DNA of 64,000 nucleotides from Sediminibacter sp. Hel_I_10 (GTDB lineage Bacteria > Bacteroidota > Bacteroidia > Flavobacteriales > Flavobacteriaceae): assembly GCF_000688335.1 (NCBI RefSeq), contig NZ_JHZX01000001.1, positions 2,914,001-2,978,000 on the forward strand. The letters are read 5' to 3'. Positions 53,825 to 61,804 of the stretch are shown in pieces. The notes under the pieces were generated by a model that made no database searches, was not told where the DNA came from, and saw only the letters and a program-made list of their open reading frames with translations. Made by a program: the position numbers and the translations under genes. Numbering within the stretch: position 1 is the stretch's first letter; every line of letters begins with the position of its first letter.

Positions 53825-54702
53825 TAGTTGATGTGCTTTTGTGCTTTATAGCTAGATCTTACTAGAGCGCTACTTTCTACATGACGAAATCCTAAATCTA
53901 AACCAATCGCTTTATATTCATCAAATTGATCTGGCTGAATAAAATGCTTCACTGGAAGGTGTTTTTTACTAGGCTGAAGGTATTGTCCAATAGTCACAAC
54001 ATCGACGTCATTGGCCCTTAGATCGTGTAAGGTTTCTATCACTTCTTCTCGAGTTTCACCTAAGCCTAGCATGATTCCAGATTTAGTTCGTCTCTGGCCT
54101 TGCGCTTTTAAGTATTTTAAAACCCCCATGCTGCGATCGTATTTTGCCTGAATTCTTACTTCACGCGTGAGACGTCTTACGGTTTCAATATTATGGGAGA
54201 CAACTTCGGGAGCAACATCAATAATTCTGTCTATATGATCTTCAATACCTTGAAAATCGGGAATAAGTGTTTCCAGTGTTGTTTCGGGATTCATACGTCT
54301 TACCGCTTTAACGGTTTCACTCCACATGATACTGCCCATATCCTTAAGATCATCTCTATCTACACTGGTAAGAACAGCGTGTTTAATCCCCATGATTTTA
54401 ATTGAACGGCCTACTTTTTCAGGTTCATCCCAATCTACAGTTTCTGGACGTCCTGTTTTAACGCCACAGAATCCGCAAGATCTTGTACAAACATTACCTA
54501 AAATCATAAAGGTTGCGGTGCCTTCTCCCCAGCATTCGCCCATATTAGGGCAACTACCTGAGGTGCAAATGGTATTGAGTTTGTATTTGTCAACCAAACT
54601 CCGTAATTCCGTGTATTTTTTTCCGGTAGGAAGTTTTACGCGAAGCCATTTGGGTTTCGGCTGGCGTTCTACAATCGGCTTAGATATCGTTTCTGTATTC
54701 AT
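53824..54702 (-). CDS. lipA: Lipoyl synthase
   Basis: This radical SAM enzyme inserts sulfur at C6 and C8 of octanoyl domains. The auxiliary cluster motif is [12 protein letters not shown] and the radical SAM cluster is CTRSCGFC. The C-terminal RSSYKAQ is conserved. The 292 residues match the family. The promoter box lies at 54722-54729. LipB is not next to it. Confidence 0.96.
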   Translation of the reverse strand: MNTETISKPIVERQPKPKWLRVKLPTGKKYTELRSLVDKYKLNTICTSGSCPNMGECWGEGTATFMILGNVCTRSCGFCGVKTGRPETVDWDEPEKVGRSIKIMGIKHAVLTSVDRDDLKDMGSIMWSETVKAVRRMNPETTLETLIPDFQGIEDHIDRIIDVAPEVVSHNIETVRRLTREVRIQAKYDRSMGVLKYLKAQGQRRTKSGIMLGLGETREEVIETLHDLRANDVDVVTIGQYLQPSKKHLPVKHFIQPDQFDEYKAIGLDLGFRHVESSALVRSSYKAQKHIN

Positions 54703-54721
54703 GCAATAAATCTATAGATTA

Positions 54722-54729
54722 CAAAGATA
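54722..54729 (-). promoter_or_regulatory. Promoter -7 box of lipA-gap
   Basis: TATCTTTG on the minus strand, 20 bases before the lipA ATG. Confidence 0.55.
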
Positions 54730-54748
54730 CGAAGTATATCACAATTCT

Positions 54749-55963
54749 CTATATAATGGTCATGAGATACCAAAGGCTAAAACCAATGAGAAAAAGGATG
54801 CCAAGCCAACTCCAAATGTGCATTAATTGAGACGGTCTCCACTCTAAAGGTGTATGCTTGCTGCAAATAAGTTTGTAATTGATGATGGCGTAGAATGGTG
54901 CTGTAAGAAAGGATAATATCGTTGCAATTTCTATGAGCAATCCCATTTCCGAAGCAAAAAAGAAATAAATCAAAATCGTGCCCATAATAAGGACCATGAT
55001 CCAAAACACATAAGACGTTTTAATCAGGTTGCTAAAGAGTAAATCTGTGGTTTTGTGCATGGCTCTTGGTGAGGCGTCTAATGTGGTCAAGGTGGTGCTG
55101 AACATTGTTGTAAACGCGGCAATACCAATAATGATGTAGGCCCAATCCCCAAGATTTTTGGTATACATGTTTAAGAGTTGATCAGAAAACTCACTTGCTT
55201 TTGAACTAAAATCTGCGCCTGTTTGAAACATGACGAGTGCCCCAAGTGAAATAAAGCCCAGACCAATAATGACGGTAAAGAGGTAACCAATATTAAAATC
55301 GAAGAGGCTTGATTTTGTAGTAAAATCGTTGTTCCCTTTTTGTTTTTCAATAGCCCAAATAGAGTGCCAGATCGAGATATCAAGAGGCGCTGGCATCCAA
55401 CCCATAAAAGCAATAAGAAAACCAACTTGTGCGACCTCAGGTAAAACTTGAGTAAAAACAATACTTTTAGTTTGATTCTGAAAGGCAACAACTACAGCAA
55501 TAATAGTACTTATGGTAAGTGTAATGATTATGATTTTCATCAACTTATCAAGAAATTGATAGCGGCCTTTTAGAAGAATAATCAGGCAAATGGCCAATAT
55601 GATTACGGTCCAAATTTCTATGGAAATAAAGCCTCCAAAAATAGAGGTCGCTAAGCCTGCAGTAACTATTGTAACGGCTGTTTGAATGGTAAACATCGTG
55701 GCAAAAGTGATAATGAAATAAGCTATTAGGACACCCTTACCTAATTTGCGATAGCCGTCCAAAAGTGTTTCTCCTGTAGCGAGTGCATATCTGGGCCCAA
55801 ATTGAAAAAAAGGATATTTTAAGAGATGCGCTAATGCTAAGGCCCAAAGTAAGCCAAAACCAAAATCGGCACCTGCCCTTGTAGATTGAACCAAATGAGA
55901 AACCCCTATAGCAGCTCCAGCAAATAGGAGTCCTGGTCCCAGTTTCTTTAAGTCGATTTTCAT
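54749..55963 (-). CDS. Nramp-family-like transporter without the canonical metal motifs
   Basis: This 404-residue membrane protein has about eleven helices and the Nramp fold. The first helix begins GPGLLFAG as in Nramp proteins. In true Nramp proteins DPGN follows in helix 1 and MPH in helix 6. Here the positions read GVSH (20-23) and MPAP (190-193), so the known Mn2+/Fe2+ ligands are absent. Other Nramp-related groups move Mg2+ or Al3+ or have unknown substrates. It is the last gene of the unit 57.8-54.7 kb and overlaps the sigma factor stop by four bases. Confidence 0.82.
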   Translation of the reverse strand: MKIDLKKLGPGLLFAGAAIGVSHLVQSTRAGADFGFGLLWALALAHLLKYPFFQFGPRYALATGETLLDGYRKLGKGVLIAYFIITFATMFTIQTAVTIVTAGLATSIFGGFISIEIWTVIILAICLIILLKGRYQFLDKLMKIIIITLTISTIIAVVVAFQNQTKSIVFTQVLPEVAQVGFLIAFMGWMPAPLDISIWHSIWAIEKQKGNNDFTTKSSLFDFNIGYLFTVIIGLGFISLGALVMFQTGADFSSKASEFSDQLLNMYTKNLGDWAYIIIGIAAFTTMFSTTLTTLDASPRAMHKTTDLLFSNLIKTSYVFWIMVLIMGTILIYFFFASEMGLLIEIATILSFLTAPFYAIINYKLICSKHTPLEWRPSQLMHIWSWLGILFLIGFSLWYLMTII

Positions 55964-56511
55964 CGGGAAGCGTCAATAATATGGGCCAATAATTTTTTGG
56001 CTCTCAGTAACTTTACTTTAACATTATTGACCGGTTCATTAATTTGATCTGCAATTTCACTATAGCTCAACTCATGAAAATACCGCAGGTTGATGACGTC
56101 TTGGTAATGTGGTTTTAGCTTTTTAATATCTCGCTTAAGTTTTGCAAGATTTTGTTCTGTAATAATCTTATCTTCAGGAGACGGAGAGTCATCTATAATG
56201 CCATGATAATCGTCATCATCATTGGCAGCCGAAGTGCTTACAATTATAGATTTCTTCTTTCGTATTAAATCTATATGTAAGTTTTTTGAAATGGTGATGA
56301 GCCAGGTCTTGAACTCATATTTTGAATTATAGGTATGAATCTTATCAAATGCTTTGGCAAAAGTTTGGATGGTAATATCTTCAGCATCATTTTCATTTTG
56401 GGTTCGCTTTAATTGAAACCCGTAAACATCGTTCCAAAAATGATCGAGCAAAAATTTAAAGGCAATTTGTTCTTTGTTTTTGGCGAGTTCAATAGCTTCG
56501 TTTACTTCCAA
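55960..56511 (-). CDS. ECF-family RNA polymerase sigma factor
   Basis: This 183-residue sigma factor has region 2 (FKFLLDHFWNDVYGFQLK, EDITIQTFAKAFDKIHTYNSKYEFKTWL) and region 4 (INLRYFHELSYSEIADQINEPVNNVKVKLLRAKK). The start is a TTG at 56511, overlapping the glycosyltransferase stop by ten bases; the frame is open further upstream only because it runs through that gene. No anti-sigma gene follows. Its neighbours are a transporter and a glycosyltransferase, so it may control envelope functions. Confidence 0.85.
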   Translation of the reverse strand: MEVNEAIELAKNKEQIAFKFLLDHFWNDVYGFQLKRTQNENDAEDITIQTFAKAFDKIHTYNSKYEFKTWLITISKNLHIDLIRKKKSIIVSTSAANDDDDYHGIIDDSPSPEDKIITEQNLAKLKRDIKKLKPHYQDVINLRYFHELSYSEIADQINEPVNNVKVKLLRAKKLLAHIIDASR

Positions 56512-57617
56512 TGCTGAGGTTTTGAAATAAGATTCTGTATAAAGATAGAAAATTGAAACACAATGAGAAAGAATTCTACTATTGGAAGATACCATAAGAG
56601 GTCTTTTTCCTCTAATGTTTTTGTCGCCGGATATAGAACGCTGTATTGAACAATGAACCTTAACAGGCATAGGGTTAAAACAATTTCCCATTTAAAAGCC
56701 AGTGCGAGTAACGAAATAGCCAAGAGCCAAAACAAAAATTGGGAGATATAAAATAAGACCAGCATTACTTTATGTTTGGTTTTGTAAAAAGCGGCGGTAC
56801 TAATATGTCTTCTTTTTTGGATGCGCCATGATTTAAAGCTTTTTTTTGGAGAAGAGTAAATGAAACTCTCTTTCTCTATGCAAATCGCGGTGTTGGTTTT
56901 TGTGGCCATTTGATTCACAAACAGGTCATCATCTCCAGACTTAATTTTAATATGGTTTATAAACCCATTAGCCTCAAAAAACAAGGATTTCTTATAGGCA
57001 AGATTTCTTCCTACGGCCATATAGGGTTGGCCTATTTTTGCATATGAAAAATACTGCATAGCCGTCATGAAGGTTTCAAACCTTATCAGGATATTTAGAA
57101 AAGAACCTTTTATTTTGTCATAAGGACTATATCCAATAACTAATGTTTTGTCCTGCTCAAATTTGGAGCAGATACTACTTATCCAATGATTTGAACTAGG
57201 TTTACAGTCGGCATCTGTGAATAATAGATGGTCATGGGTTGCTGCTTTAATCCCCAAGGTTAAGGCATATTTTTTATTACCCCAAAAAGCCTCAACGGCT
57301 TTAACATCAACAATCTTGATGTTGTCATGCATTTTTTGAAATGCTTTCATCACCTTAAGTGTGCGGTCTGAGGAGCTGTCATTTATAAGAACAACTTCAA
57401 AATTGCTGTAAGATTGAGATAATATTGCAGGAAGATTTTTGGTTAGATTATCTGCTTCATTTTTTGCACAGATAATTATTGAAACGGGCTGGTTTGATGG
57501 CCGCTGTGATTTTGGTTTAAACCAGGCGAATCTTCCGAAGATAAATATATAATAAGTAAGCTGAATGACTAGAATAGACGTAAAAACGTAAAATAATACG
57601 TCAAGAAAAGTGGACAA
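56502..57617 (-). CDS. Glycosyltransferase family 2 protein, membrane-bound
   Basis: This 371-residue protein has one N-terminal helix (residues about 5-28), a GT2 catalytic domain (VSIIICAKNEADNLTKNLPAIL, VVLINDSSSDRTL, LLFTDADCKPSS with the DxD-like DAD, and later KSGDDDLFVNQ and QKRRH, a QxxRW-like site), then two to three C-terminal helices. This layout is typical of processive or polyprenyl-linked sugar transferases. The donor and product are unknown. It lies three bases after the 67-residue gene. Confidence 0.88.
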   Translation of the reverse strand: MSTFLDVLFYVFTSILVIQLTYYIFIFGRFAWFKPKSQRPSNQPVSIIICAKNEADNLTKNLPAILSQSYSNFEVVLINDSSSDRTLKVMKAFQKMHDNIKIVDVKAVEAFWGNKKYALTLGIKAATHDHLLFTDADCKPSSNHWISSICSKFEQDKTLVIGYSPYDKIKGSFLNILIRFETFMTAMQYFSYAKIGQPYMAVGRNLAYKKSLFFEANGFINHIKIKSGDDDLFVNQMATKTNTAICIEKESFIYSSPKKSFKSWRIQKRRHISTAAFYKTKHKVMLVLFYISQFLFWLLAISLLALAFKWEIVLTLCLLRFIVQYSVLYPATKTLEEKDLLWYLPIVEFFLIVFQFSIFIQNLISKPQHWK

Positions 57618-57620
57618 CGC

Positions 57621-57824
57621 CTATGAGTGTTGAGGTTCGTTACAGTTTTCGAATTGTTCAGGACTTTTGCCGCAGAAGCCACAAGCATCACCATTTTTAT
57701 TGAGCATTGGGTTCTGGCTTGCACAAGTACCGGCAAATTTGCCATCTTTTTTTGCCCAAATTTTTATAGCAATTCCGGCAACTCCTAAACCTAAAAGGAT
57801 TAAGGTGATTAAAACGAGTTTCAT
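57621..57824 (-). CDS. Small membrane protein with four Cys, NqrM-like
   Basis: This 67-residue protein has one N-terminal membrane helix (residues 2-22) and a short tail with C34, C48, C51 and C61 (FAGTCAS, ACGFCGKSPEQFENC). The plan and the GTC/CxxC pattern match NqrM (DUF539), a small membrane protein needed for the iron-sulfur centre of NQR in Vibrio. Flavobacterial copies are commonly called membrane or secreted protein. The ATG at 57824 is chosen because it begins the helix. It leads the unit with the glycosyltransferase and is preceded by a promoter box. The NqrM assignment is my inference. Confidence 0.72.
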   Translation of the reverse strand: MKLVLITLILLGLGVAGIAIKIWAKKDGKFAGTCASQNPMLNKNGDACGFCGKSPEQFENCNEPQHS

Positions 57825-57840
57825 AGTAGCTAATTTTGTA

Positions 57841-57848
57841 CAAAGATA
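57841..57848 (-). promoter_or_regulatory. Promoter -7 box of the NqrM-like gene
   Basis: TATCTTTG on the minus strand, 17 bases before the ATG at 57824. Confidence 0.55.
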
Positions 57849-57864
57849 AAGGTTTTGAACAAAA

Positions 57865-57898
57865 AAAAGCCATTTTTGAATTTTCAAAAATGGCTTTT
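57865..57898 (-). terminator. Intrinsic terminator of the anti-sigma gene
   Basis: The stem aaaagccatttttga/tcaaaaatggctttt with a four-base loop is followed by a T run on the minus strand. Confidence 0.8.
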
Positions 57899-57917
57899 AA
57901 TGTGATACAAAAAACGA

Positions 57918-58721
57918 TTAGTTGTTTTTGCTTTTCAATTCTATTTCTGCTACCGCACTATCACCACTGCTGTTTTTAGCATTTTTTGGTTCTATAGTGA
58001 TACTCAATCCCAGAGCATCTTCCATATAAGGAAGGGATTGCATCTTTTTTTCTGAGGGATCTAAAATTCCCAAGCTCACAAAATGATCTTCCATTTCTGC
58101 CCAAATGTGATAATCTTCATTATCTGAAATTTGAGGTAAGGTCACCACATCAATCATAGAAGTTCTTTCTACTGGATTAATGTAAGCAACCGTTTTAAGA
58201 TCTTTAGCACGGCCATTACCTCTCATGACATATTTCTCAGTTTCTGGATCGTTAAGATCGTCAAACTGACGCATCACTTCATTCAATATTTTATTGTTTT
58301 GATCAATGTCATTTCTTAAATCAAAAATCTCATCAACCACAACTTGGTTTTCTTCAAGTAAGCTCTTATTTCTTTCATATAACATATAAGATGATCCAGC
58401 AAATAACATTGCTACTAAGCTAGCAGCAATAGCAAACCAAGGTGTTCTTCTGTTGCTTGTCTTTTCAGCAAGGTTAATCACAGGAGTTTCTTCACTATTA
58501 ATCGCAGCTTTTATATTGTCTAGAATAAAAAGAGGCGCTTCAGCAGCGTTAGATTTTGCAATAATCTCCAAGTTATTTTGTAAGTCTTGGTAAGCCGAGT
58601 CAACCTCAGTATAAAGTTCAATGTAGGATTCGATTTTCAAATCCTCAACACTAGAAGTGTCTCCCTTAACGTAGCGCTCTAAGAGATCTGTTTCTAAAAA
58701 TTTACGTACTTTTTCTTCCAT
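57918..58721 (-). CDS. Anti-sigma factor, RskA-like
   Basis: This 267-residue membrane protein has a cytosolic N-terminus with the anti-sigma zinc-free motif (LLERYVKGDTSSVEDLKIE), one membrane helix (residues about 93-112, WFAIAASLVAMLFAGSSYML), a coiled coil (115-150) and a periplasmic RskA-type domain (YHIWAEMEDHFVSLGILDP). It binds the sigma factor encoded just upstream (six bases apart) and releases it under a periplasmic signal. The trigger is unknown. Confidence 0.88.
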   Translation of the reverse strand: MEEKVRKFLETDLLERYVKGDTSSVEDLKIESYIELYTEVDSAYQDLQNNLEIIAKSNAAEAPLFILDNIKAAINSEETPVINLAEKTSNRRTPWFAIAASLVAMLFAGSSYMLYERNKSLLEENQVVVDEIFDLRNDIDQNNKILNEVMRQFDDLNDPETEKYVMRGNGRAKDLKTVAYINPVERTSMIDVVTLPQISDNEDYHIWAEMEDHFVSLGILDPSEKKMQSLPYMEDALGLSITIEPKNAKNSSGDSAVAEIELKSKNN

Positions 58722-58727
58722 TTTATT

Positions 58728-59264
58728 TCAATGTTTTGGGACATAGACCTTCTTCAGTTCTCTAAGTCCAATTTTCAATCTTGATTTGATTGTTCCCAAA
58801 GGTATATCCAATTCATCACTCGCTTCCTGCTGGGTCATGCCTTCAAAAAATAAGGCTTTCAAGACGATTTGGTATTTCTGATCCAATCTTGCAACATGCT
58901 CTTTTAAATCCATGACATCTTGGTTTAAACTTGCTGTTGGTAGGATATATACGTCTGATTTGTCGATTTGGACTTCTTTTTCAAATCTATTATTAAAACT
59001 TCTTAATTTATCGATAGCGGTATTCTTGGCAATACGGTAAAGCCAAGTGAATAATTTTGCTTTTTTGGAGTCGTACTTTTTAGCGTTTTTCCAGACTTTA
59101 ACAAAGGTTTCCTGCAAGGCGTCTTGAGCCAATGCTTCATTAGAAGTGACTTGAAGAATTACACCGTATAAACTGTCTCCATAATATTCATAGAGCAGGT
59201 CTAAGGCTTTTTGATCACCGTTCTCCAGTAATCCGACTATTTTTTTTTCGATTGGGGTGCTCAA
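58728..59264 (-). CDS. ECF-family RNA polymerase sigma factor (SigK-like)
   Basis: This 178-residue sigma factor has region 2 (ALDLLYEYYGDSLYGVILQ, DALQETFVKVWKNAKKYDSKKAKLFTWLYRIAKNTAIDKLR) and region 4 (QKYQIVLKALFFEGMTQQEASDELDIPLGTIKSRLKIGL). It is paired with the RskA-like anti-sigma gene behind it. The upstream 239 bases hold a GTGTCGT pair 11 bases apart on the coding strand, which may be a binding site. No target genes are evident. Confidence 0.92.
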   Translation of the reverse strand: MSTPIEKKIVGLLENGDQKALDLLYEYYGDSLYGVILQVTSNEALAQDALQETFVKVWKNAKKYDSKKAKLFTWLYRIAKNTAIDKLRSFNNRFEKEVQIDKSDVYILPTASLNQDVMDLKEHVARLDQKYQIVLKALFFEGMTQQEASDELDIPLGTIKSRLKIGLRELKKVYVPKH

Positions 59265-59362
59265 GACACTAGAATTTATTTTTTAAAAAAATTAAGGGAC
59301 AAAACGTCCAAAACTATTTTTTGCTCGTATCTATATAAAGTTGGTAAAATTAGTAAATAAAT

Positions 59363-59380
59363 ACGACACTAAAACGACAC
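59363..59380. repeat. Short direct repeat ACGACAC upstream of the ECF sigma gene
   Basis: ACGACAC occurs twice, at 59363-59369 and 59374-59380, 11 bases apart, about one helix turn, and about 100 bases before the sigma gene start. It could be an operator or part of a sigma-dependent promoter. The rest of the 59265-59467 gap is AT-rich and shows nothing else clear. Confidence 0.4.
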
Positions 59381-59467
59381 CGATTTTTATAAAATTTTTT
59401 GTAAAATATAAGTGATTCCGTCCCTCAGGAAGATTGATTAATAGCTTATTCGAATTATATTTTGCAT

Positions 59468-59500
59468 AACAAAAGCCTCAAACTAATGAGGCTTTTTGTT
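59468..59500 (-). terminator. Intrinsic terminator of murB
   Basis: The stem aacaaaagcctc/gaggctttttgtt with an eight-base loop lies just after the murB stop. Confidence 0.8.
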
Positions 59501-59503
59501 ATT

Positions 59504-60517
59504 TTAAATGATATTGACTTCTGCTTCAATATCAATATCAAAAAGTCTTGAAACTGAGAGTTGTATAAGCTTAGATAAATTTAAGATCTCTTCTCCTGTT
59601 GCTCCACCGTAATTTACTAAAACTAAAGCTTGATGTTTATGAACGCCATAATTGCCAAAGGTTTTACCTTTAAAACCGGCCTTTTCTATAAGCCATCCCG
59701 CTGGAACTTTAACTTTATCTTGTGATATTGGGAAGCTAGGCACATCATCAAAACTAAGTTTTAGGCGTTCAAATTGTTTAATATTCACAATAGGGTTCTT
59801 GAAAAAACTACCGCTATTACCAATTTTTTTAGGATCGGGCAATTTGCTCTGTCTTATCGCAATTACAGCATTTGAAATATCTTTTATAGAAGGGGCACTG
59901 ATGTTTTTCTTTTCAAGTTCTGTTGCAATGGCACCGTAACCTGTTTTTAGCTGGTGATTGGTTTTAGAGAGTTCAAAAACAACACTGGTGATAATGTATG
60001 CTCCTTTTAATTTTGATTTAAATATGGAGTCGCGATACTCAAAATCGCACTCGTCTTTATTGAACGTTCTTAATGCGCCTGTTTTGATGCTTACCGCATC
60101 GCAAGACTTAAATGTGTCTTTAAGTTCTATCCCGTAAGCCCCAATATTTTGTATTGGAGCCGTACCTACATTCCCTGGGATTAATGAAAGATTTTCGAGT
60201 CCTCCAAGGTTATTTTCAATACAGAATAGAACAAATTCGTGCCAGTTTTCTCCTGCATTAGACTTGATTAGACATTTGTCTTCTGAAACCTCTATAATTT
60301 CAATTCCCTTTATATCGACGTGGATTACCAGTGCATCTATATCTTTTGTGAGTAGCATATTACTGCCTCCTCCAAGGATAAACTTTTGTGGATAGCCTTT
60401 CTGTTCCAAAACAGATTTTAACTCCGCTACGGATGACACAGCAACAAAATAAGATGCTTTAGCATCTATGCCAAAGGTATTGTAAGGTTTTAGAGAAACG
60501 TCTTTTCTTATATCCAT
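59504..60517 (-). CDS. murB: UDP-N-acetylenolpyruvoylglucosamine reductase
   Basis: This FAD enzyme makes UDP-N-acetylmuramic acid for peptidoglycan. The 337 residues match the E. coli-type I enzyme. KPYNTFGID starts the FAD domain, KFILGGGSNML and LIPGNVGTAPIQNIGAYG bind FAD, and DSIFK and GNSGSFFKNPIV carry the active-site serine region. The C-terminal GNYGVHKHQALVLVN is typical. Its ATG shares one base with the stop of the aminotransferase gene. Confidence 0.96.
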   Translation of the reverse strand: MDIRKDVSLKPYNTFGIDAKASYFVAVSSVAELKSVLEQKGYPQKFILGGGSNMLLTKDIDALVIHVDIKGIEIIEVSEDKCLIKSNAGENWHEFVLFCIENNLGGLENLSLIPGNVGTAPIQNIGAYGIELKDTFKSCDAVSIKTGALRTFNKDECDFEYRDSIFKSKLKGAYIITSVVFELSKTNHQLKTGYGAIATELEKKNISAPSIKDISNAVIAIRQSKLPDPKKIGNSGSFFKNPIVNIKQFERLKLSFDDVPSFPISQDKVKVPAGWLIEKAGFKGKTFGNYGVHKHQALVLVNYGGATGEEILNLSKLIQLSVSRLFDIDIEAEVNII

Positions 60518-61707
60518 TAGTCTTTATAAACCTTCAAGGCCTCTTTTAAAATCCCTACCGCTTTTATTAAGCTTTCTTTTTTAAGAACATAGGCGATTCT
60601 AATTTGATTGTTGCCAACTCCCTTTGTAGAGTAAAAACCACCAGCTGGAGCTACCATGACTGTTTCATCATTAATATCAAATGATTCTAGGAGCCATTGC
60701 GCAAAAGCATCGGCATTTTTTATAGGAAGCTCTGCAATACAGTAAAAAGCACCTTTGGGCTTAGCTACTTTAACGCCTTCAATTTTTTCAAGTTCTTGTA
60801 TAAGTAGATTACGTCGTTCGGTATATTCTGCAATCACATCATCAAAGTAAGATTGAGGTGTATCAAGAGCTGCTTCGCTAGCAATCTGTGCAAGCGTAGG
60901 AGGGCTCAATCTTGCTTGGGCAAATTTCATGGCTGTTTTAATCACCTCTTTATTTCTTGACACCATATATCCAATTCTTGCACCACACATACTGTAACGC
61001 TTAGATACAGAATCAATCATGATAGCATGATTCTTTAAACTCTCTTCTTGCATTATGGAGTAAAAGGCATTTCCATCGTAGACAAATTCTCTATACACTT
61101 CATCAGCAATCAAGAAAAGATCATGTTTGATTACGATTTTGGCCAGTTTTTGAATTTCTTCTTTTGAATATAAATAACCTGTAGGATTCCCTGGGTTACA
61201 AATAAGAATTGCTTTTGTTTTTGGCGTGATCAGTTTTTCGAACTCTTCTATTGCCGGTAAAGCAAAATTATCTTCAATCTTAGAAATTACAGGAACAACG
61301 TTTATGTTAGAAGCCGTTGAAAACCCATTGTAATTTGCGTAAAAAGGTTCAGGAATTATGATTTCATCGTCAGTGTCCATGATGCTTCCAAACGTAAAAA
61401 GCAAGGCCTCGCTTCCTCCAGTAGTTACAATAATGTCATCATGATCAACATGGATGTCATTTTTCGCATAATAGGCTGCTATTTTTTTTCTATATCCCTC
61501 AGATCCTTCAGATCGTGTATAGGCTAAGATGTCTAGGGAGTGCACACGTATGGCATCTAATGCCAATTCTGGAGTTTTAATATCTGGTTGACCAATATTT
61601 AAATGGTAAACGGTTTTACCATTTTTATATGCCTGCTCGGCAAAGGGCACTAATTTACGAATTGGTGATTCGGGCATTAATTGCCCTTTTTGAGAAATTT
61701 TTGGCAT
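60517..61707 (-). CDS. PLP-dependent aminotransferase, class I
   Basis: This 396-residue enzyme has the fold-type I layout: HLNIGQPDIKTPELA near the start, TTGGSEALLF, CNPGNPTGYLYSKEEI, and SVSKRYSMCGARIGY with the Schiff-base lysine. The pattern fits the AspC/alanine transaminase-like group, but it is not close to the enzyme at 0.8-2 kb. The substrate is not readable. It precedes murB with a one-base overlap, so they are cotranscribed. Confidence 0.9.
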   Translation of the reverse strand: MPKISQKGQLMPESPIRKLVPFAEQAYKNGKTVYHLNIGQPDIKTPELALDAIRVHSLDILAYTRSEGSEGYRKKIAAYYAKNDIHVDHDDIIVTTGGSEALLFTFGSIMDTDDEIIIPEPFYANYNGFSTASNINVVPVISKIEDNFALPAIEEFEKLITPKTKAILICNPGNPTGYLYSKEEIQKLAKIVIKHDLFLIADEVYREFVYDGNAFYSIMQEESLKNHAIMIDSVSKRYSMCGARIGYMVSRNKEVIKTAMKFAQARLSPPTLAQIASEAALDTPQSYFDDVIAEYTERRNLLIQELEKIEGVKVAKPKGAFYCIAELPIKNADAFAQWLLESFDINDETVMVAPAGGFYSTKGVGNNQIRIAYVLKKESLIKAVGILKEALKVYKD

Positions 61708-61804
61708 AACGTCATTTTAGACTGTAAAGTTCAGAAATTTATATCAAACGCCTAAATAATAACGTATATTTTAAGATCAATTTCGTATCTTGTTAGAGAC
61801 GCTT

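Noticed and set aside
56512-56691. N-terminal extension of the sigma factor frame
   Set aside because: It lies inside the glycosyltransferase coding region in another frame; region 2 of the sigma factor begins soon after the TTG at 56511.
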